Positions 55,201 to 64,000 of a stretch of 64,000 bases of DNA are shown in pieces. Position 1 is the first letter of the stretch; each line of letters begins with the position of its first letter. A program made the translations under genes and the position numbers. Below the pieces are notes generated by a model. That model worked only from the letters and a program-made list of their open reading frames with translations, was not told the DNA's origin and made no database searches. Origin of the DNA: Pisaster brevispinus (taxonomy: Eukaryota > Echinodermata > Asteroidea > Forcipulatida > Asteriidae); assembly GCA_023634235.1 (NCBI GenBank), contig JAMKCF010000008.1, positions 22,376,500 through 22,440,499 on the forward strand. The letters run 5' to 3'.

Positions 55201-55386
55201 GATCATCCCGATGCTTGGTCCCTCATCGGTAACCTCCATCTTGCTAAACAAGAATGGGGACCGGGGCAGAAGAAGTTTGAATGAATCCTCAAACAGACCG
55301 CCACCCAGAATGATTCCTACTCTCTGCTATCACTGGGTAATGTTTAGCTACAGACACTGTATCAACTCACAAGAGACAAGGAAAAG
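55201..55386 (+). CDS. CTR9: CTR9-like TPR exon i, two stops
   Basis: DHPDAWSLIGNLHLAKQEWG, PGQKKFE, TGA (55,282; arginine expected), ILKQTATQNDSYSLLSLGNV, TAG (55,345; tryptophan expected), LQTLYQLTRDKEK. Both stops are single-base substitutions. Confidence 0.92.
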
Positions 55387-55831
55387 GTACAACGAGTTTG
55401 GATATAAAGGGTGTAAGTGGGTATGTTATTGGTGTTAGTAGGAATATGATGGGTGTAAGTGGGAATTGCATGGGTGTTTCTGGAAATGTTGTGGTCAAGT
55501 CGGTATGTTTTGGGTGTTAGAAAGATTGTTACGGGCGTAAGTGGGTGTGTCATGGGTTTCAGTAGGAAAGGGTGGACCAGATTTTAGTACCAGAGAGGAT
55601 TATTGCTACAACTACATGACGGTGTTTGGGTTCATTTGGGTGATAATTGGGTGTTTTAAGGAGTTGTATCATATGGACAGGGATTTCAAATCTGGAATCT
55701 TTTATAATTGCATTTGAGGGATTTTGTGGGTACAACTGGAAGCTTTATTTGTGTTTATGGCAATAGTATTTGTGGGGCAGGGTTTTAAACAGGAACAACT
55801 GGGTATAACTGGGTATCATCCTGACATTAAA

Positions 55832-55969
55832 CGTCACCAGGACAGAGCCCTGGCCATGTACAAACAAGTATTACGCAACGATGGCCGCAACCTGTTTGCA
55901 GCCAATGGAATTGGTGCAATTTTTGCTATGAAGGACTACATCCGAGAATCTAAGGACGTCTTCTCTCAG
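55832..55969 (+). CDS. CTR9: CTR9-like TPR exon j, acceptor lost
   Basis: 46 codons, open: RHQDRALAMYKQVLRNDGRN, LFAANGIGAIFAMKDYIRES, KDVFSQ, with GTGAGT donor. The two bases before the exon are AA, and no AG lies in the ~45 bp upstream. Confidence 0.9.
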
Positions 55970-56494
55970 GTGAGTGGGCAACTTATAATAATAATAATAC
56001 TTTATTCAGGCAAATCACAATACATACAAAATATTAAAAATATGAAAACCACCCCTATCCCAATATATGGCATGGATTGAAATCAACTGAAAAAACAAAC
56101 GATAAAAAAAAAACCAAAACAAGGCAAAGAGAGAACACAAAAAGGGGCCACAAAAACAAAGGAAAAAGAAACTGGACAACAAACCAGGGAGCAACAGACA
56201 GGACAAAAGATGGGCTGCCTATGAAAAAGACAAAAGTGAAATAAAACACTCACCAAAGGGGTGTGTCACTCCAGCTTCAATGGATTCTGGACTGGCTAGT
56301 TGATGCACCTGATAATTTATATATAAACCCCCAACTCCCTTCAGAGATTTACCGCTCACCTCTCAAAAATGGCCCAGGTTCGATTCCCGACTAAGGCCAT
56401 AGGTGAGTAGAGTTGTACGTCGGTTCCTTCTATGCCACAAGAATTTTTCTCTGGTTGTCCTGGGGGGGGGGGTTGCAGCTGGTCTTCTGTTCAG

Positions 56495-56752
56495 ATGGTA
56501 AGAAAACCTCACCTTGTCTCGTTTATTAACATCTCTGGTCGGAGATACATGTAGTTAGTGCATGGCAAAAAAAATAATGCTGGCTTTATCCACGTCACAT
56601 TTGGAAAAAAAGCGCGTACTGATTATTGCGTCACTAAAAATTGGCTTCGCATTTGCATTGGCAAGAAGTATGAACCGGGCTTTACAAGGGAAAAACAGAC
56701 AAAGGAAGAAAGATGTAATAATTATTGTGTTAAGAGAACGACAACATTTTGT
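56495..56752 (+). repeat. 382-bp-spaced direct duplication, copy 1
   Basis: Nearly identical to 56,877-57,133; one clear difference (ATGTAGTTAG against ATGAAGTTAG). Confidence 0.93.
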
Positions 56753-56876
56753 TCCTGTGTTTTTTATCATCATTTTTAATGGTTGCAGCTGGTCTTCTTT
56801 CTAATGTTAGCTAAATATTATTTTTTTATGTGTTTATTGTAGAATCAAACAATAGAAACAATATATCAGCGCTGTT

Positions 56877-57133
56877 CAGATGGTAAGAAAACCTCACCTT
56901 GTCTCGTTTATTAACATCTCTGGTCGGAGATACATGAAGTTAGTGCATGGCAAAAAAAATAATGCTGGCTTTATCCACGTCACATTTGGAAAAAAAGCGC
57001 GTACTGATTATTGCGTCACTAAAAATTGGCTTCGCATTTGCATTGGCAAGAAGTATGAACCGGGCTTTACAAGGGAAAAACAGACAAAGGAAGAAAGATG
57101 TAATAATTATTGTGTTAAGAGAACGACAACATT
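56877..57133 (+). repeat. 382-bp-spaced direct duplication, copy 2
   Basis: Second copy. Copy 1 runs into CTGTTCCTGTG-type sequence also found at 58,967; copy 2 runs straight into a SINE head at 57,135. Confidence 0.93.
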
Positions 57134-57134
57134 A

Positions 57135-57250
57135 GGGGCTAGGTAGCTCAGTTTGTAGACGAGGGTAGAGCGCCAGCACATTCATCTGGAGGTGGCAGGT
57201 TCAAAATCCAGCTCTAATCAATTTTTCTTTGTTCAACCCCAAATAATTGT
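57135..57250 (+). mobile_element. tRNA-derived SINE, family A, head and tail only
   Basis: GGGGCTAGGTAGCTCAG ... GGCAGGTTCAAAATCCAG ... TTTTTCTTTGTTCAACCCC. It matches 10,386-10,491, with a short insertion in the D-arm. Confidence 0.75.
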
Positions 57251-57291
57251 TTATTTACTCAGTCAGTTTCCCTTGTGGTATATAACTTCAC

Positions 57292-57363
57292 GTACTGACG
57301 TACCTAGCTAGAGTGTACCCCAAAGCTGGAAAGCTCAAGGAATGCAAACAATCTCTACTCAAG
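57292..57363 (+). CDS. CTR9: CTR9-like TPR exon k
   Basis: LTYLARVYPKAGKLKECKQS then LLK before GTAACG. It matches the CTR9 segment LYLAR....GKLQECKQTLLK. The expected acceptor reads AC. Nothing of the following CTR9 coiled-coil part appears downstream. Confidence 0.8.
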
Positions 57364-57435
57364 GTAACGTCATTTATTTTAGTTCGTCAATTTTGAATGA
57401 ATTTTTGTGAGACATTTCTTTCCCTGACCTATTTA

Positions 57436-58652
57436 TCAGGGATGAGAAAGTTCAACCTGTTATCTGATTTCAGACTTTCTTAAGTCTGCCTGCTAAACTA
57501 AATGCTGTATTTTTCTCCAAATAAAAACAAGTCAGCCTCCTTGATCTTATTCTCTAGCACTGAGGATACTGTTCCCAAAAGCTCCATGGACCCCGTTTAC
57601 ACTAGATCCAGAAAGGTGGATCAGACCCGGGTCTGATCCGGCAGTGTGGATTAACGGCTAGTGTAAAGGCAAAAAAGCAGGATCAGACCCGGTTCAAGAT
57701 CTGGCAATTTTAATCCACCTTTCGAGGAGGGTTGTATCTGGCAATTGGTGGATCAGATCCGGCAAAGTGGATTCCAAATACAAGTGTAAACGCAAAAGGG
57801 GATCAGACACCGCAATTCGATGTGGTCATTTCCGGTTTCGCTACGAATGGCGCGCTTTTTGCTTGTGCTTTGGTGGGTTATCCGTCGCTGGTTATATTTG
57901 TGTGTGTGTGTGCTGTGTGCACAAGGGCTCATATTCGGAACCTTATGGAGACCAAGGACAAAACCAAAAAGGGAAAACAAAAGGTCTCCATATGGAAATT
58001 CTTAAGACCGGGGTGCTCCACAAGGAAATTTGTGTACAAAGTCTACGGGAAACTGTTAAGTGCAGGGACAAAGGAAAGAACAAAAGAATGCTCGGAGCCT
58101 CCACAAGGATGCATTTTTGAGAATGTGTGGACTGTGCGTGTGTGAAACGTTTTGTTGTTTTCAGCGTCCTTATACATCAGCGTTACGTTCGGAGCTTGCC
58201 TTGTTGGTGTATTTTGTTAATTTCCATCTACAAAATATTTCTACCTGCATGGTCGTTATCCGTATCATTTGCTGTACTGTATTTTCTGCATTCTACCTTC
58301 GCATTGATAATATTTCTAGAAGTGGCGCGCTGTAATTGTGACCTTTGATCTTTGCCATGTAACCCTTGAGCTCTTAGCGAGGAGCGCTGACGTCGTGACC
58401 AATATACATCTGGCTCAAAAGTGGGATCGGAGCCGGATCAAGTGCTGGTGTAAACGCGACACAGGATCTTGATCTGCGGTCGTTAAAATATTGCCGGATC
58501 TCAATCCACCTTTCTGGATCTAGTGTAAACGCGGTGTTGGAATCTATAACTCCAGGTGTTACCAAAAGATGGAAATGCCACCCTTTCAATGTACCTCCTA
58601 AGATCTGGATCCCAGTTTCAGACTTTTTTTGTCAGCATTGACTCTCACCCCT
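57436..58652. mobile_element. Outer element, interrupted
   Basis: The flanks 57,436-57,590 and 58,535-58,652 match consecutive parts of the repeat at 46,855-47,420 (CAGGGATGAGAAA, AGACTTTC-type, AAAAGCTCC, CCTCCTA-GAT, CCTAGTTTCAGA-type). The match is contiguous at 47.3 kb and split here. Confidence 0.7.
57591..58534. mobile_element. Inner inverted-repeat element, 0.94 kb
   Basis: The ends CCCGTTTACACTAGATCCAG and CTGGATCTAGTGTAAACGCG are inverted repeats, followed inside by AAAGGTGGAT/ATCCACCTTT and many GGATCAGA-type words. No transposase domain is recognised in its open frames. Confidence 0.88.
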
Positions 58653-58966
58653 GATTTATATTTTATTATATTTTGGATAATTTTTTTGTTTACACTCGCA
58701 TGTTTACCAAAATTCCTCAAAATATATTTCATTCCATAGTTTTAACTTCTGATAATTTACTTTGTTTTAGTTGCTCATAATTATGCTCCTGGTTTAATGT
58801 GTGTGGAGGGATTGATCTTCATTGAGTTAATGTTTCTGTTTCTATTTTACATTCCTCAAAGTGTACATTATAGCATGAATGATGTCATTCCCACTCGTCT
58901 TGGAAGTGGTTTCGTGCACATGAATGCAGTTATATGCGTATTTTTAGTTAAAGGGGCTCACCTGTT

Positions 58967-59064
58967 CCTGTGTTTTTTATCATCATTTTTAATGGTTGCA
59001 GCTGGTCTTCTTTCTAATGTTAGCTAAATATTATTTTGTATGTGTTTATTGTAGAATCTTAACT
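58967..59064. repeat. ~97-bp exact repeat of 56,749-56,846
   Basis: Near-perfect copy, including CATCATTTTTAATGGTTGC and TAATGTTAGCTAAATATTAT, 2.2 kb downstream of the first. Confidence 0.9.
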
Positions 59065-60194
59065 GTAGGATATTTTACAACATAACCTTTCGCGAAAGCG
59101 GACCAATCAGGTGCCGATTTAGGCTCCAATGATGCATGCCACTCATGTACTGTACACCGTGGCTGTCAACTGGCTGTGTGTGTGTCACGGCTGGCCGATT
59201 GGTTTAAGGTGATCGCAATGCAGCGGTTTTGCGTGTCAGCAAGCTTCCCAACACGGCTACTCGTTTGAGTGAGGCCTGGCGGAAGAAAGTCTGTGTCGAA
59301 GGAAACTTGTATCAGTGTTCCGAGCTGGGATCGAAGTTGCGTTCGTCCAGGATTTTTCAATTTTTGACAGGGCGGTTAATTATTATGGCAGGGCGGCCAA
59401 TTCTTTGGCAGGGCGGCCTGAAATTTAAGGAGGGCGGCCCACCCTCCCAAGACCCGTCGGGTGGTCTAGGAAGTGGCCCGCGTGTTTCCAGATGGACCAT
59501 CAGTTCAGGGAGTAATGCGCCGGCCAATCACTTAAAAAAAGGAAATAGGCCCACTTGACTGCAGATCATTCTTATTAACGATTTCAATAACGATCGATGG
59601 TGTTAACTTCAATAGATTTTGACTTCATTGCAATGCAACTCGCACTTTGTGGCGATGTACAATGACTGATGTACCGCCCGCCAGTCACTGTACATCTCCA
59701 CAAAGGACCGCAAACACGCACGGCTCCTCTGTGTAAGCAGTCGCCACTGCGGCTTATACGCTGGGCGGCTTATACACTGAAACTGACAGTTGTTTTGACA
59801 ATTTCTGGGTATTGCGGCTTATACACCGGGCAGCTAATATGCCGAAGATTACGGTAATATACAAATTGAAGTTCAAATGTTAACTTTTGAGTCTGATAAA
59901 TATCTTTCAATTCTGTTGAGTGAGGAAACACTCTCGTCCATAATACAAATGAGATAAATCTTCTCTAATATGCAAATATTTTGATGCGATTCTATTTTAA
60001 ATGAGTCATGTTTTTGCACGGTCACGCTAAACTCTATACAGTTAGATATATCAAAAAATCAAAGAAGAATGACAGAGGACCGGTTGCTTTTTGACTCGAT
60101 GCCTCTTTTGCAGGTTACCATACTTGAGTGCGTAGAATGGATCGGCCTCGGACCTAATTAAAATTTTAACTATGGTTAATTTATCCAATGAGTA

Positions 60195-60530
60195 ATCTTT
60201 TTCCAGTAGTCTGTTCAGTATCATTTGAAACCATAATTCTGCCAAATTTTTGACCCAATCTTGAAATTTTGACCATGACAGCATGGTCGATTTTGTTGGT
60301 TTTTCAGACCAAAAAATAAAACTCACAAATTTCTCAATATATCTCAAACTATTGCTAATTTACCCAGTCCGCTCAAGTCTTCAGTAGTCTGTTCTGTATC
60401 ATTTGAAACCATAAAATTGCCCCAAAATTATGAAATTTTGACACTGCATGGTTGATTTTATTGGTTTTTCAGACCAAAAAATAAAACTCACAAATTTCTC
60501 AATATATCTCAAACATCTGCACCTTTACCC
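60195..60530. repeat. Two tandem units of ~175 bp
   Basis: Shared blocks: CAGTAGTCTGTTC, ATCATTTGAAACCATAA, TGAAATTTTGAC, TTGGTTTTTCAGACCAAAAA, CTCACAAATTTCTCAATATA. Confidence 0.9.
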
Positions 60531-60754
60531 AGTGTGCAGAAAAAGATCAAAATGAGAAAAGACCATTCACTATTAAATAGAAAGATGTTAAATTTTAACA
60601 TCTTTTTATTTAAAGAAGCACTAAGAAAAGATTTACCTCATTCGTATCTGTGAGTATACTCATGAAAATTGAAAGATATTCACCCGACTCAAAGTCAACC
60701 TTTCTTTTTACATTTATAAGTCTCCATTATGAGGTATTATTGTTCAATTTCAAA

Positions 60755-60860
60755 ACACTAGACCACACTGGACTTGTCTGGTCATTAGTTTACTGGCCGG
60801 CTCAAATATCACTGGTCTCGGGCCAGCGGCCCACTGTAAATTTTGAATTTAGGTTCTGTC
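60755..60860. repeat. End fragment of the 44,081 element family
   Basis: TTAGTTTACTGGCCGG, TCACTGGTCTCGGGCCAG and a worn end, as in 44,340-44,425. A matching start may be at 59,870. Confidence 0.65.
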
Positions 60861-61212
60861 GTAGTTTGTCAATTGTTATTTAAGTACTGATATTCCACCA
60901 CATGCGAAATTCCAAACCAACTACAGAAGTACTCATTTTTAACAAAGATGGATCTCAACACTGTAATATGGCAGCTCATCAAATGGTGCGATGAGTGGCT
61001 GGAGCGATGGGCCGTCATGTGGCTGACTCTGATCCTTTATGTAAAACTTGTACTAAAAATATGTTTGCGTTTAAATATGTAAAAGTATTTTTTGTACTTG
61101 TTGTCCCTTTTGTTACTTGTCGGCTGTATTGCTTATGTAAACTGCTATTTTTCAAGGCCATTTTAATTTCCTTTGAGGGATAACAAGGTTTGAATCTAAT
61201 CTATTCTAATCT

Positions 61213-61482
61213 TTACCTCCCCCTGGGTGATTTGGTCTCGGCCAACATCGTAGATGCCCTGCGGACCAAGTACAGCACCCTCCTGCGAATCCACCGACCA
61301 CCGACCCCGCAGAGACAGGTCAGACACCAAACACCCAGGGGCAGGTCCTTCTGGCGTTGATCAGCGCAGCCTTTGCCAAGGTTGAGGCCAGCATTGCTGA
61401 GTTTGTACTCAAGATGGAGCAGTTGGTAGTGCCGACACAGTGGCAGAAAGTGGACGTGATCCAAGAAGCTAAAGGCTTGCAG
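61213..61482 (+). pseudogene. Exon(s) of an unrecognised protein, one frameshift
   Basis: LPLGDLVSANIVDALRTKYS then TLLRIHRPPT in one frame; then PAETGQTPNTQGQVLLALIS, AAFAKVEASIAEFVLKMEQL, VVPTQWQKVDVIQEAKGLQ to a GTAAAG donor. It is helical, with conserved-looking leucine spacing, and GC-richer than its surroundings, which is what a real exon here looks like. It does not match any CTR9 segment I know and I do not recognise the family. Confidence 0.6.
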
Positions 61483-61834
61483 GTAAAGATTTGAATGTAA
61501 AGAACTTTACTAAAAAGTGGAAGACCCCTTCCTAAAAAGGAGGCCTGCAACCAGGCAATTAAGTCTGTGTGCTTACAGTTACTTTTGTATTAGTGTAACT
61601 GTTTTTGAACTGTTTGGTTACCAGAAACAAAATTCAGAGTTTAAAGAATATTGGTTGATAAAAAAAATGGCTTCTTCATCACAGCAATTTGATGGCGAGC
61701 AATTCAGCCCTCCCCTCCCCCCTTCTTCAATAAAAACACACCAACAAAACAAAAACACACCAACAAAAGAAAAATGTTTAGCTACTCTTGAGCTACGCAG
61801 TGGTGTTTTCTTTTCTTTCTTTCTTTCTTTCTAG

Positions 61835-62060
61835 CCTATTTCACTGCAGGAGGAAAGCCTCTTCACCAATTCTCCATGTCACTCTATCCTGAGCGTCTGT
61901 TGACATGCGATGCCCTTACATGTTTCTAGTTCATCCCTCCATCTTCTGTTTTTATCCCCCTCTTTTTCAGGTTTGGTTTCTGGAGTCCATTTGGTTGTTA
62001 AGCATGTCCAGCTGTTGTCATACCTCCTTGTTTGGTGACCTGCCCCTCTCCACTTCTTTT
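61835..62060 (-). mobile_element. LINE ORF2 C-terminal remnant (a)
   Basis: The minus strand reads TKWTPETKPEKEG and RWRDELETCKGIACQQ ... HGELVKRLSSC, the T.WTP..+...RWRD(D/E)L end of retrotransposon ORF2. Broken by a stop. Confidence 0.65.
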
Positions 62061-62499
62061 ATTTAATGGTCTTAATAATATTCTGCACTCTTGATTTCAT
62101 TCTTAAGTCCTCATTTGTCACCCTGTCTTTCATTGTTACTCCTTTCATTATTTTTTCCGTAGCCCTCTCTGTCACCCTTAGTTTTAGTGGTATTTTACAG
62201 ACAGTCAAATTGACCCAATTCACCAGACGTCATAATAATCATCTTGCTTGTGCCATTTTGGGAGTCCCTGTATGTTTATACAGTGTAGTGTGCATTTAAG
62301 GCACACTTACTACAATTTGGACGTGCATTTTGACTCCCAAAATGGTGAGCATGGCCGACAGTAGCTGCAGGTGACATTGGTGCAAGGGGTCAGTAGAGAA
62401 TGTTTACAGGGTTCGTCCTTTGTCTCTCATCACATCACACTGCCAAGAGTTGTTGTCTGGCCTGTAGGCGCCCACTTCTGTGAATTAGCTCTGTTGATA

Positions 62500-62700
62500 G
62501 TTTTTTATTTCAATTCTGCGCAGCCCAGCGTCCTTTTAGTTCAGCAACTGAAAGATCACTCCGCTGTGTCAAGTTGTTGACCCAACTGTTTTGAGGGCAA
62601 CCTGGTCTTCTCCTTGTATGCACTGGAAACCTGCAATCGCTGTAGCTGAAAGACCAGCACTGCCCATGGCATGACCACACCAGTTTACTGTGCGCTCTGG
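62500..62700 (-). mobile_element. LINE ORF2 C-terminal remnant (b)
   Basis: The minus strand reads RFPVHTRRRPGCPQNSWVNN then LTQRSDLSVAELKGRWAAQN, the RRRGRP..W..N....... end typical of another LINE ORF2. Confidence 0.65.
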
Positions 62701-62929
62701 CCTCTGGTCTAATTGTAAATCATAAGCTTTTTAGAGATATGGTGGACACATTACTAGGGCACCATTTGGTTTGGATGGATCTGTCTGCTTACACCCAAAC
62801 AAAACAGTACACTCGTAAAATGACTGCCATATCTCAAAAGGGCTAATGGCACTCCTCTCGATAGATTTTTGTGCTTGCAGCCAAAAGAAATAAGCATTTT
62901 ACAGTGCACTGTAAGGGCACAAATTTGTG

Positions 62930-63170
62930 TTAAAGTGACACCATGAAATCTGTTCCTGAGCATCTTTAAAAGCTGTCGACTCTCCATGACTCTGCAGGAA
63001 GTTCCCTGAAAATAAACCAATCTTTCCATGTTGTGATGAACATTTTTGAAATTCTCCCTGATCATTACAAAACTTTGTCCCTATTATGTTGAATGTAATT
63101 CCAAATATCTCTTTGATTCTTGTACAAAATCTCCCTGATTGCAACATGCAAATATTGGCAGCTTCGCGTC
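62930..63170. repeat. Dispersed repeat shared with 31,440-31,640 and 33,170-33,350
   Basis: GTTCCCTGAAAATAAA, TCTTTCCATGTT, CTTGTA(C/G)AAAAT-type and ATTGGCAGCTT-type blocks recur in the three places. Confidence 0.75.
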
Positions 63171-63265
63171 TGCAATAAGCTTAAAAGTTGACATTGATGC
63201 TCAGCCAGATTGTTGGTTGGAAGCTAGAAAGATTTATATTTTCAAGAGGTCTTTTTCCCCTTCAG

Positions 63266-63366
63266 GATGTCAAGATGACAGAGCAGATGTGGAGACAGCT
63301 CTCATATCGGAGGCTCAGTTCATCAAACCCATCAAGAAGTTCATGGCTGGCTTAATCAGGAAGCAG
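63266..63366 (+). CDS. Exon of an unrecognised protein
   Basis: Between CTTCAG and GTAAAA: CQDDRADVETALISEAQFIK then PIKKFMAGLIRKQ. 101 nt, phase 1 in and 0 out. It could belong to the same gene as 61,213-61,482, but the phases do not join directly. Confidence 0.5.
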
Positions 63367-63511
63367 GTAAAAATATAATCTTTTGTTTTATCTTTCTGTG
63401 ACAACAGAACAACAATGTTAATTTTGTTCAAGTTGATCTTTAATGGATTTGCTCCAATTTACCCCAAATGAACTAGTGTGTCTATACTCATTCCAAATAT
63501 CACTTCAGTTG

Positions 63512-63556
63512 TCTTTCCAAAGGGTCCTGAAAGTACTTGTTGCCAGAACTAACACT
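63512..63556. repeat. 45-bp piece shared with the palindrome arms
   Basis: TTTCCAAAGGGTCCTGAAAG, TACTTGTTGCCAGAACTAA matches 2948-2990 and its mirror 8889-8935. Confidence 0.85.
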
Positions 63557-63559
63557 GTG

Positions 63560-64000
63560 AATGGCCTGGATGTGATTTTACAACAAAAACGGAAGAGTGA
63601 ATCGATATGATGTGATTTTAGGACAGATTGTCCAATATCACATCCACACCAACGAAATCACATCCGAGCCAGAAATCACATCCTTGGTTAATTGCCACTT
63701 ATCCAAAATCACATCTATGTCTGGCTGCATTACCAAAATCACATCCACTGTCTAGGCCCTTGCCAAAATCACATCCAAGCCAGAAATCACATCCATGATA
63801 ATTGCTCATAGCCAAAATCACATCCACTGTCTGGCTGAATTACCAAAATCACATCCACTGTCTGGCTGAATTACCAAAATCACATCCACTGTCTGGGCCC
63901 TTGCCAAAATCACATCCAAGACTGAAATCACATCCTTGGTTAATTGCCACTATCCAAAATCACATCCACTGTCTGGCTGCATTACCAAAATCACATCCAC
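63560..64000. repeat. AAAATCACATCC minisatellite with higher-order period
   Basis: About 15 copies of AAATCACATCC follow with 17-31 bp spacing; the commonest unit is 31 bp (CCAAAATCACATCCACTGTC plus TGGCTGAATTA). A larger period of ~252 bp repeats the block ATCACATCCTTGGTTAATTG (63,674 and 63,926). The first two units (63,570 and 63,607) are inverted (GATGTGATTTTA). The array runs off the window. Confidence 0.92.

Larger units (their letters stand above)
46713..57363 (+). pseudogene. CTR9: CTR9-like TPR region, decayed
   Basis: Eleven exons follow the TPR superhelix of CTR9 in order: 46,713-46,802, 47,499-47,755, 48,230-48,337, 48,886-48,990, 51,135-51,341, 52,425-52,553, 53,196-53,379, 54,221-54,318, 55,201-55,386, 55,832-55,969 and 57,292-57,363. 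Stops: TAG 47,570, two TAGs in 54,221-54,318, TGA 55,282, TAG 55,345. Frameshifts: two in the fourth exon, two in the seventh. The acceptors of the last two exons read AA and AC instead of AG. One exon (the segment after VFSQ) is missing, as are the N-terminus and everything after LLK. Introns persist, so it is an unprocessed pseudogene, or an intact gene with many sequence errors. Confidence 0.85.

Noticed and set aside
57732..58145. 137-codon open frame as a gene
   Set aside because: It lies wholly within the inner inverted-repeat element, has overlapping open frames of similar length and no recognisable domain.

Overview
The window is animal nuclear DNA: short protein-coding exons with GT/AG borders lie in long AT-rich introns crowded with SINEs, LINE remnants, a Penelope-like retroelement, inverted-terminal-repeat elements, minisatellites and segmental duplications. 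The mix (an R2-type retroelement, Penelope tails, CUB-domain and THAP exons, tRNA-derived SINEs) suggests a marine invertebrate deuterostome, perhaps an echinoderm. That is inference; no single sequence proves the taxon.

Layout. (1) 1-11,880 is a giant palindrome. Two near-identical arms of about 5.15 kb (1-5146 and 6735-11,880) face each other across a 1.6 kb hinge. Each arm carries the same 5' half of a DDX54-like RNA helicase gene, head to head, with the same two SINE insertions and the same missing RecA1 core. The inner ends of the arms lie in a ~93 bp tandem array whose every unit is itself a hairpin. (2) 11,881-14,672 continues the right-hand DDX54 copy into its second RecA domain, with frameshifts, among SINEs. 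(3) 15.0-17.6 kb holds a LINE tail and an R2-type retroelement. (4) 18.2-20.2 kb holds C-terminal exons of CTR9, a Paf1-complex subunit. (5) 20.2-40.1 kb holds two rearranged copies of a segment with broken CUB-domain exons and Penelope-like tails that carry long foldback inserts. Between the copies lie a deleted LINE, a repeated 1.25 kb segment and a ~2 kb 12-bp minisatellite. (6) 40.4-45.2 kb holds a tRNA-Leu-type SINE, an orphan THAP exon and a minus-strand Tudor-knot-like gene split by an inverted-repeat element. (7) 46.7-57.4 kb holds eleven TPR exons of CTR9 on the plus strand, downstream of the C-terminal exons and therefore in the wrong order. They contain in-frame stops, frameshifts, lost splice acceptors and missing exons. 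(8) 57.4-64.0 kb holds nested elements, two exons of an unrecognised gene, LINE tails and a terminal minisatellite.

Few if any intact genes are visible. DDX54 and CTR9 are present as unprocessed, decayed or rearranged copies. CUB, Tudor-knot and THAP exons are partial. The region reads as a repeat-rich, duplication-prone block that collects gene fragments. An uncurated assembly could explain some indels, but substitution-type stops, an exact repeat of shared lesions in duplicates, and inserts with clean target-site duplications point to real decay.
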